From: Gautieria morchelliformis
Taxonomy: Eukaryota > Basidiomycota > Agaricomycetes > Gomphales > Gomphaceae
Direction: 5' to 3'
Length of the DNA: 64,000 nucleotides
Assembly: GCA_015179125.1 (NCBI GenBank)
Contig: WHVA01000496.1
Location: 17,271 to 81,270, forward strand
The position numbers were made by a program, and so were the translations under genes. Under the pieces are notes generated by a model. The model searched no databases. It saw only the letters and a list, made by a program, of their open reading frames with translations, and was not told the DNA's origin. Positions 1 through 10,131 of this stretch are shown here, piece after piece (position 1 is the first letter of the stretch; each line of letters begins with the position of its first letter).

Positions 1-1569
1 TCTAGCAAAATAATACCATTATTCATTGCGTGCCTTATATATGGGCGTTCGGGTATACAGTCCTTTCCCCTATGCCCTCTCCGTGATGCCCTTCATCTAA
101 TCTTGCTCTCCCTCCGGCGGTATCGTGCCCTCGGACACGCGTCACGCCTCTAGCGATACCTCGCCCGTGGATGCTGCCACTACAAGGGATATTGTTTTGA
201 GTCTCAAATTGAAGGCATGAACCCCCGAAACAACTGGAACAATGACACACAATGGCGAGGTTCAGCAAATTAATACATCACCGTCTACAGCGCTCGACTT
301 CCTCAAGCTCGATTCCCGCGACTGCATCAGACGAGCCGTCGTCCTCCATGCAAGGTTCAACTGCCCCAGACGTCCCACTCTCCTCGATGTCCGGATCGCC
401 GAACTCCTCTATGAGCGAATCGTGAATCTGTCGTGCGGCCGCACGGAAGCTCGTCACGGGATAGTGTGCCGAATGGGTGGCACCATTAGGGTGAGCAGCC
501 CGCTCTTGAAGAGCGAGATGACAGCGACAAATGATGATGACGGACAGACTACCTGTAGCATTAGCCACATGACTTGCATGTCCAGGTGGCTAGGCTCTCA
601 CCTATCCTGCACAGATGTAAGGATCCCGACGATGCTGGGCTATTGACCGCACATAAAATGCACATAAAATTAACCGACCACGTGTATGCGTGTGGACTCA
701 CTCTTAATACCTGTTATACGGAATGTTAGGTACGTCTCGTGAAGTTGGACATCGTACAGTACCGTCCTAGTAACGACAACCGCTAATGTTATGGTCAATA
801 CAAATCTGAATGATATTAGGCCCGATGGAAGATTCAACGGTGGAGGTCATAAGGTACATACCCATATCTTATGAGACCTAGACTAGCAATGAGCAATTCC
901 AAAGTGTGTAAGGATGAATTAACCCACTTTGTTCAGCCAAGGTTTGGGTCAATGAATTTCGAGAGAGCATCGGAAACTCTCTTGAGCGCCTCACGAGTCC
1001 AAGGGTATTGTATAGTGTCACAACAACAACCAACGTGTCAAAAAGAATAAGGAACACGTCATTTATTGTTTCCGCTGGGGAATAAGTGGTCTGTTATGTA
1101 AACCGCAACCGAACATGAGAATTTCTCACCCCTGACAAAGTGATATAAAGACCTGCCTCAACAATTAATATAACTGCTGTTGCCACTCACAAAAGTAGAG
1201 CACCCAGATCCTGAGCTGTGACGTCGCATGCGTTTTTGGCAACGGTAAACTGGTAATACCGTATTATGTGTGAGGATATATTAGTGGCAGCCTTGAGCTT
1301 GCAAAAAAGAAGTGTGCAGACCACTTCGACGCCCAAACTGCCCATATACAGAAGACCGAGGGCTCCAGGCACCCACCGCATCCCTTGATTGTGCTGGGAC
1401 GTGGCGTATACTCGGGCCAATAAGAGTCCTGCAAGGGGGGTATGTAAGTTTACGGATGAGGACCTACCGGTATATAGTTACCTTCTATGCCTGGAAGTAC
1501 CATAACGGCTAGACAATTTATGAGACGAACCCAGGCGTTACATACACTGTGTGGCATCAGATGATGTAC
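1..1569. other. Gene-poor left flank, no supported gene
   Basis: I see no convincing gene here. The longest reading frames are under 140 codons, lie on both strands, and show no recognisable domain or splice structure. Base composition is mixed, without obvious tandem repeats. It is probably intergenic DNA or old transposon debris. Confidence 0.5.
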
Positions 1570-2830
1570 TATAAAAGAATACAAAAGTCATACTGGACAT
1601 GTATGTGAGGAACGTTCGTTTCACGAATAAACCATCTCACCTCGAGTGGGATGTTTCCTGTATCTAAGCATAGGTTGAAGATAAAGACCAGCAAGGCAGG
1701 GTAGCGAGCGAGGGTAAAGGACGGTTCCTAATCTGGGTCTTCTGTGCCAGATATAGGTAATCTCAGACGGGAGGGTCAAGAGAGTATCATAGCCGAGCAA
1801 CGCTACTTCTTGGATCAGGGATACGTCAACACTTCCATGATGGCTTCCTTACACACCGAGGGTAGCAACGTCAACATAGCTATAAGCCAGACTTCTACAA
1901 TGTTAGACTCTACCCCACCACCGGACGGCGCGACCTGCTCACCTGTCTGGCATAACCTGAATATCCACGGCCTGGGGGGATGCCATAGGGCGATCGTATA
2001 GTAAGTATGGCGGTCGAAATGCACAAAAATTATACACGTCGCCAGTCCTGTTTTTCACGCCCCCAAAGTCAAAATTTCCTGAACGTGCGGCATTGCAGTT
2101 TGCGCGGACACGCGATCCCTGCAACCTGTTCCCGCAGTGGTGGTGCGCCGGTGATGCTTTCGGGCACAAGTCACGTGAGCTCGCCGCCTCATAAATAATG
2201 ATCTGCTAGCCTTTGCACACAAGGCATTTTACATAGATGGGACGCTTACAAATGATTCTATGAATATATTTTGGTCCTACATAAGATTCTGGTCATCCTG
2301 GATATGCACCTTTCGAGTCGCCGATCGCATGCGGCATGCAAGTTGCAACTCCGGAGGATTCCCTTGTCAAGGACAAGGGTTTTTAACCCCGGGGATTTAG
2401 ATCCGACATGACGTTTTTTTTTTGTATATGACGTTATGTATAAGTCCGTACCGGCAAGCAAAGTCACCTTTGGAGTCGCCGATTCGGATGCAACTCCAGA
2501 GGCCGGAGGACGAGTAACCCTTTCCCCGGCGATTTTATGATGCGTCTACATGCACCCCATTCCTTCAACCTTGTCACTACTTCCCGGAGGAGCGGGCGCG
2601 TTCGTCATGCGCAGGATGGACATGGGGCGGGTTTCACTTTCGGGGAAGCGCCCGTCACACCACGATCACGAAACTTAGCCCTCATGCCAACGTTCGATCG
2701 AATAGAAGCGGCTAACACGCATGGACGGGTGCATTTGGGGCAGGCTTTAGCCTATTTCTCATGCAGTCGATGTCGCTGCGCATCACATACCACCACTACG
2801 TTTACATAAATATACTTGTTGGCCTTTTAT
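1570..2830. repeat. Diverged dispersed repeat, copy 1
   Basis: This segment matches 3003-3942 in long colinear blocks. Shared landmarks are TCACGAATAAACC, CACCTCGAGTG, TTCTGTGCCAGATATAGG, ATCTCAGACGGGAGGGTC, GATGCGTCTACATGCACCC and GATGCAGTCGA-type blocks. Point changes and indels are frequent, so the duplication is old. It carries no recognisable coding region, and the family is unknown. Confidence 0.6.
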
Positions 2831-3002
2831 TCAGTCCCCCACCCTCTGCAGTTCACGCTGAACCCGACGAACGACTTTGCGTTTAGCAGCGCCGGTAATG
2901 AGACATGTTCTTTTGGCGGGATGCGGTGGTTGCGCCAGCGCTTTTTTTCTCACGATGAGGGATGAGGGGAACAACGCCATTCGATACTAGTATTCTTCCT
3001 CA

Positions 3003-3942
3003 ACAAGAAAGAACGCAAATGTCATGCTGGATATGTATGTGAGCAATATTCGTGTCACGAATAAACCCTCTCACCTCGAGTGCCATGGATGTTTGCTGCA
3101 TCTAAGTATACGTACGTTAAAGATAAAGACAAGTAAGGCAGGGCAGCGAGCGGGAGTTCCTAATCTGACGCTTCTGTGCCAGATATAGGCGACCTATATC
3201 TGGCACAGAAGAGTCAGAGACGGCAATCTCAGACGGGAGGGTCGAGGGAGTATCAGAGGCGAGCAGAGCGTAGGATACGTTAGCAGTCCATGATTGCTCC
3301 GTACACGCCGAGGGTAGCAACGTTAAAATATTGTCAGATTCTACCCCACTGGATGGATGGCGCGACCTGCTCACCTATCTGATCTAACCTGCCTGAATAT
3401 CCACGGGCTGGGAGATGCCATATGGTGATCGTATAATAGTATCGTATGGTCGAAATGCACAGAAAGTATACGGCGCCCGCACAAAGTCAAGAGTTCCTGG
3501 ATCGCGCGGCATCGCATTTTGTGCGCACGCGCGGATCCCCTGCAACCTGTTCCTCGAGTCGCCGATCGCAGGAGACGAGTAAAACCTTCTCCGCCCGAGG
3601 TCATGTGATGCGTCTACATGCACCCATCCTTGGTCACTATTTCGCAGGCTGAGTTACAGTGAAAGCAGAAGTCTGAAATAACACAGTATGGGAAATACTC
3701 ACACAGCATGGGGTGAGGCAGAGGGGCGCAGACGCGAGCACGCACAGCGCGCGCGCGGCGCAGGGAGCGGGCAGCGTGAGTCGTCGTCAGGATGGACTTG
3801 GGGGAAGCGCCGGGCGAGTGACATGACACGGAGTCACACCACGAGCGGCGAGCGCATCAGGGTCGGCGTCGAAGCTTGAGGCTTAGCCTACTTACTCTGA
3901 TGCAGTCGACGTCGCTGCTCCAGATGCATCACATACCGTATA
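3003..3942. repeat. Diverged dispersed repeat, copy 2 (split by the Copia insertion)
   Basis: This is the second copy of the repeat at 1570-2830. It is interrupted at 3942 by the Copia element and resumes at about 8455, where the flank continues the copy-1 order (ATACTTTTGGC, CAGTCCCC, then AGTGCCGGTAATGACATGTC). The uninterrupted copy 1 therefore works as an empty-site comparison for the Copia insertion. Confidence 0.6.
3171..3211. repeat. Perfect 19-bp inverted repeat, 3-base loop
   Basis: The left arm CTTCTGTGCCAGATATAGG (3171-3189) is followed by CGA and then its exact reverse complement (3193-3211). Copy 1 of the host repeat has only one arm at the matching position (about 1740), so the second arm is a local inverted duplication unique to copy 2. 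Confidence 0.85.
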
Positions 3943-4117
3943 TGTTGAATACCATCGCTCAACCGTTAGTCATCCTGTGGTCACTCGTGGTTGTGGTTCC
4001 CATTTGCATCTCCTACCGAATCCCTTAGTTACAGTAGTTACAGGCGCTGTATATTTTTCCGAGACTCGCTGGTCGAATATCATCATCTTTATTCATAACC
4101 ATCATCTACTCTCTTCA
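3943..4117 (+). repeat. Copia 5' LTR
   Basis: This 175-bp LTR runs from TGTTGAATACC to CTCTCTTCA, with terminal TG and CA. By eye I found no difference from 8275-8449. The sequence CTGTATATTTTT in the middle is a possible TATA region. Confidence 0.95.
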
Positions 4118-4136
4118 GGTTATGGGCCCCGCGCTC
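4118..4136 (+). other. Primer binding site matching an internal part of initiator tRNA-Met
   Basis: Directly after the LTR lies GGTTATGGGCCCCGCGCTC. Its complement contains GGGGCCCAUAACC, the anticodon arm (CAU anticodon included) of eukaryotic initiator tRNA-Met, not a tRNA 3' end. Drosophila copia is known to prime from a half-molecule of initiator tRNA-Met cut in the anticodon loop, and this element appears to do the same. Confidence 0.75.
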
Positions 4137-4189
4137 TAAACCATAATCTCCAAAGTAAAGAAAAAAAACTTCCTGTAACAATCGCCGTT

Positions 4190-5257
4190 ATGTCTGCCCT
4201 CACACAGCCGAGCTCCCTATACCGGATCGAACCACTCACCGGAGACAATTATCCCGCGTGGAAGGAGAAGATGCGATGGATCTTGGTTGAGCAAGATCTA
4301 TGGGAACACGCATCGGGTCAGGCGACGAAACCAGTGCCGGCCGACGACAAAAACGTAACGGCCCCGGAGAAACAAGCGATCGCAGATTGGATGAAAAGAG
4401 ATCAACAGGCTTTTGCGGCAATCAGCTTGCGTATCAGTGATGATTACCTAGTCTATACATACGGTGCCACGACGGCACGCGAGGTGTGGCTAGCCCTGCT
4501 TACGATCTTCGAAGCAAGAGGGCCGTTGGGTATAATAAATGTACGTCGGGATTTCTTCCGCACTTTCATAGCCGAAGGCGGCAACATGGAAGAACACATA
4601 CGAAAGCTGCGCAGCCTCCAACAGCAGCTGCACACACTCGGTGATCTAGTCAGCGATTGCGACTTCTGCAACGCGCTGCTCACCTCACTCCCCGGCTCCT
4701 GGTCCACGTTCCTTACAGCGATCAACGCCGCCCTTCCCACGCTCTCCTCTGACGTACTCATAGCTCGCGTCCTTGAAGAGGATCGAACTCGGCGCTCCAC
4801 TCACGGCACGGAGACGGCCTTGAGGGCGCAGGACAAGCGCGGAAAGGGGCGCAATGGACGTAATGATGGCGGTGCCACAAAAGGGAAGTGTAATAATTGT
4901 GGCAAAAAGGGGCATTGGGTCAAAGACTGCTGGGCCAAGGGTGGCGGCAAAGAGGGGCAAGCGCCGAAGTGGTGGAAAGATTCAGCTAAGAACTCAAATG
5001 CAGACTCTACTAAACAAGCTACCGAAAGCAAAAACGCTGCTGACGACTTTGCGTTCGCCGCCATAGAGTCCGCGGACCCCGAGCCGGGCGACCAGTCATC
5101 CATTGCTGGAGATCTATCGTGTCGCGCCACCATCTCTGCATCAGAATGGCTGGCGGACACGGGATCGACGACACATATCGCCCGAAACAGGGGGGATTTT
5201 ATTGAGTTCAGTTCTGACCCATCAGAGATTGAGGGCATTGCCCCGGGAGCCCCTTGA
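4190..5257 (+). CDS. Copia Gag plus N-terminal part of the protease
   Basis: The reading frame is open from before 4000, but the likely start is the ATG at 4190 (MSALTQPSSLYRIEPL), the first in-frame ATG outside the LTR and primer site. About 355 residues. An N-terminal DUF4219-like stretch (NYPAWKEKMRW) precedes the retrotransposon Gag region. A CCHC zinc knuckle (CNNCGKKGHWVKDC) starts near residue 234. The aspartic protease motif ADTGSTTHI has its catalytic Asp at residue 323. The frame stops at TGA 5255-5257, before the end of the protease domain. The rest continues in the -1 frame, so Gag-Pol was presumably one polyprotein and the stop reflects one missing base in the C run at 5250-5253 or, less likely, recoding. 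Confidence 0.9.
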   Translation: MSALTQPSSLYRIEPLTGDNYPAWKEKMRWILVEQDLWEHASGQATKPVPADDKNVTAPEKQAIADWMKRDQQAFAAISLRISDDYLVYTYGATTAREVWLALLTIFEARGPLGIINVRRDFFRTFIAEGGNMEEHIRKLRSLQQQLHTLGDLVSDCDFCNALLTSLPGSWSTFLTAINAALPTLSSDVLIARVLEEDRTRRSTHGTETALRAQDKRGKGRNGRNDGGATKGKCNNCGKKGHWVKDCWAKGGGKEGQAPKWWKDSAKNSNADSTKQATESKNAADDFAFAAIESADPEPGDQSSIAGDLSCRATISASEWLADTGSTTHIARNRGDFIEFSSDPSEIEGIAPGAP

Positions 5258-8217
5258 AGACTTTAGGCCGCGGGATTATCCAAATGGAATTCAAGGCTGG
5301 CGATCGCACATTTACGGTGAGACTAACGGATGTGAAGCACGCTCCCGACGCACCAAACAACATCCTTAGCGTCGGGAGGCTCACGGACATGGAGCATGTG
5401 GCTCTGTTCACCAATAACGGCGTGAAATTCCGCTCCCAGTCAGGGACGGTCTTCGCCGAGGGGCGCAAGGTAGGGCGCGTGTACCTCATGCGTGCCCGGA
5501 TCCGCCCTGCCATTCAGACGGATTTTGCCGCTGTGGCTAAGCCGAAGTCCTGGGACTCCTGGCATCGCATCCTCGGGCATGTCAACATCGGCGCGATCAA
5601 ATTGATGAAAGCGTGCGATCTTGTCACCGGGATGGATGTAGACACGGCCGCGCCGGTGACACAATGTGTTGCTTGCATTCAGGGCAAGCATCACGTGGAA
5701 CCGTTCCCCAAACGGTCGGAAGACGCTGCTACATTGGTAGGCGATCTGACCGTCTCTGACGTTTGGGGACCGGCGAATACAGAGGGCCCGGTGCGGGAAC
5801 GGTATTTTTATTCATTTACCGATGCCAAAAGCAGGTACTCCACCATCTATTTCAGCCACACCAAGGACAGCGTCCTTGATCGTTTCAAGGAATATGCCGC
5901 CCTGGTTGAAACACAGACTGGGCTCCAGCTTAAGCGCCTGCGCAGCGATGGAGGCGGTGAATATATTAACGGTCCATTCAGAGATTTCTGCGCCCAGAAA
6001 GGGATCATAATGGAATCTACCGCCCCTTACTCACCAGCCCAGAATGGCATTGCCGAACGCCTGAATCGCACCTTGCTCGAACATGCTCGCGCCATGATCT
6101 TTGCGAAACAAGCGCCCAAGATCTTATGGCCCGAAGCCGTCGCCTACGCCTGTTATATCAAGAACAGGACGCCCACTCGAGCCCTTGGCACAGACATGAC
6201 GCCATTCGAGGCCTTTTTTGGCAAGAAACCTGACATCGGGAGGTTGGAAGAATTCGGTAAAAAGTGCTGGGTCCAAGTTCCGGACCAGCGTCGTACTAAA
6301 TTAGAACCCAAATCCGAGCAACACATTTTTACCGGCATCGCACCTAATGCTAAGGCTTGGCGTTTCTACAATGTCCACACGCGCCACATCCAGACCTCCC
6401 GCAACGTCATCTTCGATGACGTTGACAACGCCATTCATCCCGTCCCTGAGGACGACGACCTGGTGGTTGGGCCGCCTGCAGGGAACACCACCAGGGCCGC
6501 CCAGCCGGTCCCGGCCCCCGCTTCAGCTGCCACGCCTCCAGTCGAGGCCGCTGCTGTGCCTGTGGCTGTGGAACCGAGGGCGGATCCGAGGCGCAGCACC
6601 AGGATCGCGGGTAGACCCGTGCCTGATTACCGCCACATGCATGAGGGAGAGCGGGCGCTGTCAGCGACGGAGATCGTGACAGAGCCCGCGTCCTATGCAG
6701 AAGCGCTCGGCCGCCCAGATTACCCAATATGGCAGAAAGCCATGGAGACTGAGATGGAGCAGCATGCGGAGGTGGGCACGTGGACGCTGGCTGAGTTACC
6801 AGCGGGGAAGAACGTGGTAGGCAGCCGATGGGTGTACGCGGCTAAGACTAATGCAGAAGGGAATTTTGACCTCGGAAAAGCGAGGGTCGTTGCGCAGGGG
6901 TTCACGCAACGACCCGGCATGGATTATTTTGAGGTCACATCACCGGTTGTCAAATTAGACAGCCTCCGGCTCATCCTCGCTATCGCCATCCAAAAGGGAT
7001 GGGAGAGCGAGATGATGGATGTCAAAGGCGCGTATCTTAATTCTACTCTAGATGAGGAGATATACATGCGCCAGCCGGACGGCTTTGACGATGGATCGGG
7101 TCGCGTGCTCAAATTGCACCGGGCTATCTACGGTTTGAAGCAGTCAGGCCGCTCCTGGTACAAGAAGCTCACGACGGTCTTGCTCGATGACGGTTTCACG
7201 CGGTGTCACGCAGATGACTGCGTTTTCTACAAAAAGACCGGCGACCGGCTCACCATCATCACTATTTACGTCGACGACCTCGGTCTTTTCGCTAGTTCTA
7301 AGACGCTGATGGCGAGTGTTAAAACCCTCCTCCATTCTAATTTCACTATGAAGGACCTTGGCGAGATGCTCAAGATCCTCGGGATCAGGGTCGAGATCGA
7401 TCCAAATCGCAATTTCATTAAACTCTCCCAAGGCCATTACATCGACGTCATTGCCCAGCGTTTCAATCTGGATGAAGCACCGCCGGTCGACACTCCTGTC
7501 CTGCATGACATCAAGACCCTCGAGCCTCGCCCTGATGGTGGTCCCGCACCAGACGCACCTTACGCCCAAGCGATCGGCTCCTTAATGTACGCCGTCCTAG
7601 GATCCCGCCCCGACATCGCGTTCGCCGTCCAGCAGCTGAGCCAACACACGCATGACTTCAGTGAGGCTCACTGGACGGCGGTTAAACGCGTTATACGTTA
7701 CTTGAAGGGCACTCGCGACGCAGGCGTTGTGTTGCGCCGCTCATCCTCCACTCCCCTCATCGAGATCTATTCCGATGCCGACTTCGCGGGTCTAGCTGAC
7801 TCCCATTCTGTGGGGGGTTTTATCTGCTTTTATCACGGCTGTATTACCGCGTGGGTGTCTAAGAAGCAAACCCGGATCGCTCTGTCGACGACCGAGTCCG
7901 AGTCTATGGCCTTGATCCCTGGCGCCAAGCACGCCCTTTGGGTCCGCCATTTCCTCCAGGAACTTGGGCTGCCCCTTGCCGGACCGATCCATATCTACTG
8001 CAACAACATGCAGACGATCTCCAATCTCCAGGACGTTTCCCATCACCCCCGCACCAAGCACTTCCGCGTCGAGGGGCATTGGCTCCGCGAGCTCATCGAT
8101 CATGGTGACGCCGAGATCACCTATGTCAGGTCCGCTGAGAACGTCGCCGACGTTTTCACGAAGGCCCTGCCTTTGGTTCAACACCGTTCCTTGATTCATA
8201 AATTAGGCATGTTGTGA
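5254..8217 (+). CDS. Copia Pol: protease tail, integrase, reverse transcriptase, RNase H
   Basis: This is a 987-codon open frame with no ATG of its own at the start (it opens at TTG), so it depends on the upstream frame. A GAG-pre-integrase zinc region (WHRILGHVN ... CVACIQGKHH) comes first. The integrase core has Asp169 (SDVWGP), Asp232 (SDGGGEY) and Glu268 (NGIAERLNR), with the D35E spacing. An RVT_2 reverse transcriptase follows, from WVYAAKTN onward, with the catalytic YVDD at residue 672. The RNase H region starts at YSDADFAG (about residue 841) and the frame ends at ENVADVFTKAL...LGML. All catalytic residues are present, so only the junction with Gag-protease is damaged. Confidence 0.95.
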   Translation: MKTLGRGIIQMEFKAGDRTFTVRLTDVKHAPDAPNNILSVGRLTDMEHVALFTNNGVKFRSQSGTVFAEGRKVGRVYLMRARIRPAIQTDFAAVAKPKSWDSWHRILGHVNIGAIKLMKACDLVTGMDVDTAAPVTQCVACIQGKHHVEPFPKRSEDAATLVGDLTVSDVWGPANTEGPVRERYFYSFTDAKSRYSTIYFSHTKDSVLDRFKEYAALVETQTGLQLKRLRSDGGGEYINGPFRDFCAQKGIIMESTAPYSPAQNGIAERLNRTLLEHARAMIFAKQAPKILWPEAVAYACYIKNRTPTRALGTDMTPFEAFFGKKPDIGRLEEFGKKCWVQVPDQRRTKLEPKSEQHIFTGIAPNAKAWRFYNVHTRHIQTSRNVIFDDVDNAIHPVPEDDDLVVGPPAGNTTRAAQPVPAPASAATPPVEAAAVPVAVEPRADPRRSTRIAGRPVPDYRHMHEGERALSATEIVTEPASYAEALGRPDYPIWQKAMETEMEQHAEVGTWTLAELPAGKNVVGSRWVYAAKTNAEGNFDLGKARVVAQGFTQRPGMDYFEVTSPVVKLDSLRLILAIAIQKGWESEMMDVKGAYLNSTLDEEIYMRQPDGFDDGSGRVLKLHRAIYGLKQSGRSWYKKLTTVLLDDGFTRCHADDCVFYKKTGDRLTIITIYVDDLGLFASSKTLMASVKTLLHSNFTMKDLGEMLKILGIRVEIDPNRNFIKLSQGHYIDVIAQRFNLDEAPPVDTPVLHDIKTLEPRPDGGPAPDAPYAQAIGSLMYAVLGSRPDIAFAVQQLSQHTHDFSEAHWTAVKRVIRYLKGTRDAGVVLRRSSSTPLIEIYSDADFAGLADSHSVGGFICFYHGCITAWVSKKQTRIALSTTESESMALIPGAKHALWVRHFLQELGLPLAGPIHIYCNNMQTISNLQDVSHHPRTKHFRVEGHWLRELIDHGDAEITYVRSAENVADVFTKALPLVQHRSLIHKLGML

Positions 8218-8263
8218 CCATCCCCTCCTGTATCCCATCATATTTCTTTTTGATTTGTTTCGC

Positions 8264-8272
8264 TCGGGGGGG
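8264..8272 (+). other. Copia polypurine tract
   Basis: A run of seven G (TCGGGGGGG) ends two bases before the 3' LTR. It is the expected plus-strand priming site. Confidence 0.7.
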
Positions 8273-8274
8273 TC

Positions 8275-8449
8275 TGTTGAATACCATCGCTCAACCGTTA
8301 GTCATCCTGTGGTCACTCGTGGTTGTGGTTCCCATTTGCATCTCCTACCGAATCCCTTAGTTACAGTAGTTACAGGCGCTGTATATTTTTCCGAGACTCG
8401 CTGGTCGAATATCATCATCTTTATTCATAACCATCATCTACTCTCTTCA
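8275..8449 (+). repeat. Copia 3' LTR
   Basis: This 175-bp LTR reads as identical to 3943-4117 and is followed by the target duplication GTATA. Confidence 0.95.
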
Positions 8450-8577
8450 GTATATACTACTTAGACCGCCACTACATGTACACAAATATACTTTTGGCTC
8501 TATTGCAGTCCCCATCCCCTCTGTTGGAAACAAGCACAGCAGTGCCGGTAATGACATGTCTTTTGGTGGTGTGTACT

Positions 8578-8591
8578 AGAGTGTATTTGTT
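8578..8591. repeat. Harbinger left terminal inverted repeat
   Basis: AGAGTGTATTTGTT, preceded by target duplication ACT. It matches the reverse complement of 11482-11495 exactly. Confidence 0.85.
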
Positions 8592-8773
8592 GGTGATAAT
8601 TATTAGTCCCGGCGTATTCGGACTCAGATAAAAATTATTAAGTGAGCGTGGAAATATTTTAAGTCAGAACGCGTCCACTCGCGTCCACTACTCACGTCCA
8701 CTCGCGTCCACCACTCATATCCATCGTGTCCACGACTCCACTGCTCCAGTACAACCTCTGCTTGATATCCCTA

Positions 8774-9815
8774 ATGCTTCCAGTCCCTACATCATCGTTT
8801 TATGGACCCAGGACCGAATCCCCGACCCTGTCGACACCGCCGGCTGTGATCGACCCGGTCCTGCTCGCCGCCGATATTCGCGTCCCTGCTCCACCCATCA
8901 TACATGGGTCGGCAACCTCCTTGGGTGAAACCGGGGCAGGCCCACCTATCAAAACGCGTAAGTCACGCGAAGAGTTCACATCACGGGACCTCGAACATCT
9001 TCTGGGTGCCGTGATCGACATCAACCCGTTTATGGCGCCGCGTTCTAAAATTGGCGATCGATGGAAGGAAGTGACTGAAATCGTGCAGGCAAAGGGGTTC
9101 TGCCAGAACCGGGAGCCTGAGACATTGAAGAACAAGGTTTCGTCTCTGTTGGGATGGGTCGAGGTATGTGATCGTTTCCTGTCTCATTCACCACATTCTG
9201 ATGATTATATTTACAGGGGGGGAAGAAGAAAAAGGCTCGGTCACCTCTTGGCAAGGAGCTTGACAGTGATCTGGCTGGTTTCGCTGCACTCTCAGGGAAG
9301 CTAGACGCGATCCAACACCTCAAAATACAGGCGAAGGATATGCGTGAGGACCAGAAGGCCCATGCCAAAGAAGTGAGTCTTTTTTTTATTAATATTTTTA
9401 GATACTAAGTGTCTACAGGCCCAGAATCGGCTTCGGGCAGCTGGAGAGATCTTGCGTGCGTCCATGATGCACGGCCACAGGCCCATGGCCACGAAGCGCA
9501 CACGTCCCTCCAGTCCCTCGTCCGATGGGGAGAGCACAAAAGAGAACTCGCCGGTGGACAGCCCGCTGGAATCTGGGGGGGAAATGTCAAAGAGGACGCA
9601 ACTCACAAGTGTAAGTCGTGTCCATTCACGTTCGTGATATGGCAAAGGTCGCAAGGCTCATGGAGAAGAACGATGCACATGAGGATCGCAAGGAGCAGAA
9701 GATGGAGGAGTTTCATGCAAGCCTTCTTGAGAGGCATGACAGGGCCATCGATATCCAAGAGCGGACGTCGACAGCGCTCTTGGATATCTTGAGGCAGGGT
9801 CTGCTCAATAACTAG
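8774..9815 (+). CDS. Harbinger-associated Myb/SANT-like DNA-binding protein
   Basis: The start is the first in-frame ATG (8774). Exons are 8774-9163, 9217-9372, 9419-9610 and 9648-9815, all joining in phase 0. The first two introns (53 and 46 bp) have good consensus, the second with a TACTAAG branch site. The third (37 bp, AAG acceptor) is the least certain. The first exon holds a Myb/SANT-like region (REEFTSRDLEHLLGAVIDIN ... DRWKEVTEIV ... LKNKVSSLLGWVE). The C-terminal exons are charged and helical, ending in a likely coiled coil (ARLMEKND ... ILRQGLLNN). In Harbinger elements a partner of this kind helps bring the transposase to the nucleus and to DNA. That role is inferred from context. 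Confidence 0.75.
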
Positions 9816-9829
9816 TACTTAATTACTAG

Positions 9830-10125
9830 TTATTAATTTCTTGTTATACCTCCAGTTTCAAAGTAATTTCAGAGTAATTTCTTGTTAAACCTCCAGTTTC
9901 AAAGTAATTTCAGAAATTACTTTGAACTAGTTTCACAAATAATTTGTTAAACACAAAATTTCATAGTCATTTCAAAGTAATTTCAGAAATTAGTTCAAAG
10001 TGATTTCAGAAATTACTTTGAAAGTAATTTCTGAAATCACTTTGAACTAATTTCACAAATAATTTGTTAAACACAAAATTTCATAGTCATTTCAAAGTAA
10101 TTTCACATGAGGCACAAGCACAGCT
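9830..10125. repeat. AT-rich direct and inverted repeats between convergent Harbinger genes
   Basis: Motifs such as CAAAGTAATTTCAG and ATTACTTTGAA recur in both orientations. The segment around 9985-10060 is a long palindrome centred near 10020. A block of about 65 bases beginning CACAAATAATTTGTTAAACA occurs twice (from about 9933 and 10051). It lies between the two stop codons, so it may form a shared bidirectional 3' end or hairpin. Confidence 0.7.
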
Positions 10126-10131
10126 ACAACA

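Larger units (their letters stand above)
3943..8449 (+). mobile_element. Ty1/Copia LTR retrotransposon, complete and recent
   Basis: The element is 4507 bp and flanked by the 5-bp target duplication GTATA (3938-3942 and 8450-8454). Its two 175-bp LTRs read as identical. Internal order is PBS, gag with a CCHC knuckle, protease, integrase, reverse transcriptase, RNase H, polypurine tract. Integrase before RT defines the Copia superfamily. Identical LTRs mean insertion was very recent, yet the frame is broken once near 5251 between protease and integrase. It interrupts a dispersed repeat rather than a gene. Confidence 0.95.

Noticed and set aside
278-568. Minus-strand 96-codon frame with an acidic tail (ESGTSGAVEPCMEDDGSSD)
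   Set aside because: It overlaps a longer frame on the other strand, and I see no homology, splice structure or codon signal that would choose between them.
5243-5260. Programmed -1 frameshift in the Copia element
   Set aside because: The bases around the stop (GAGCCCCTTGA) do not fit the X XXY YYZ rule, and the break falls inside the protease domain, so a lost base is simpler.
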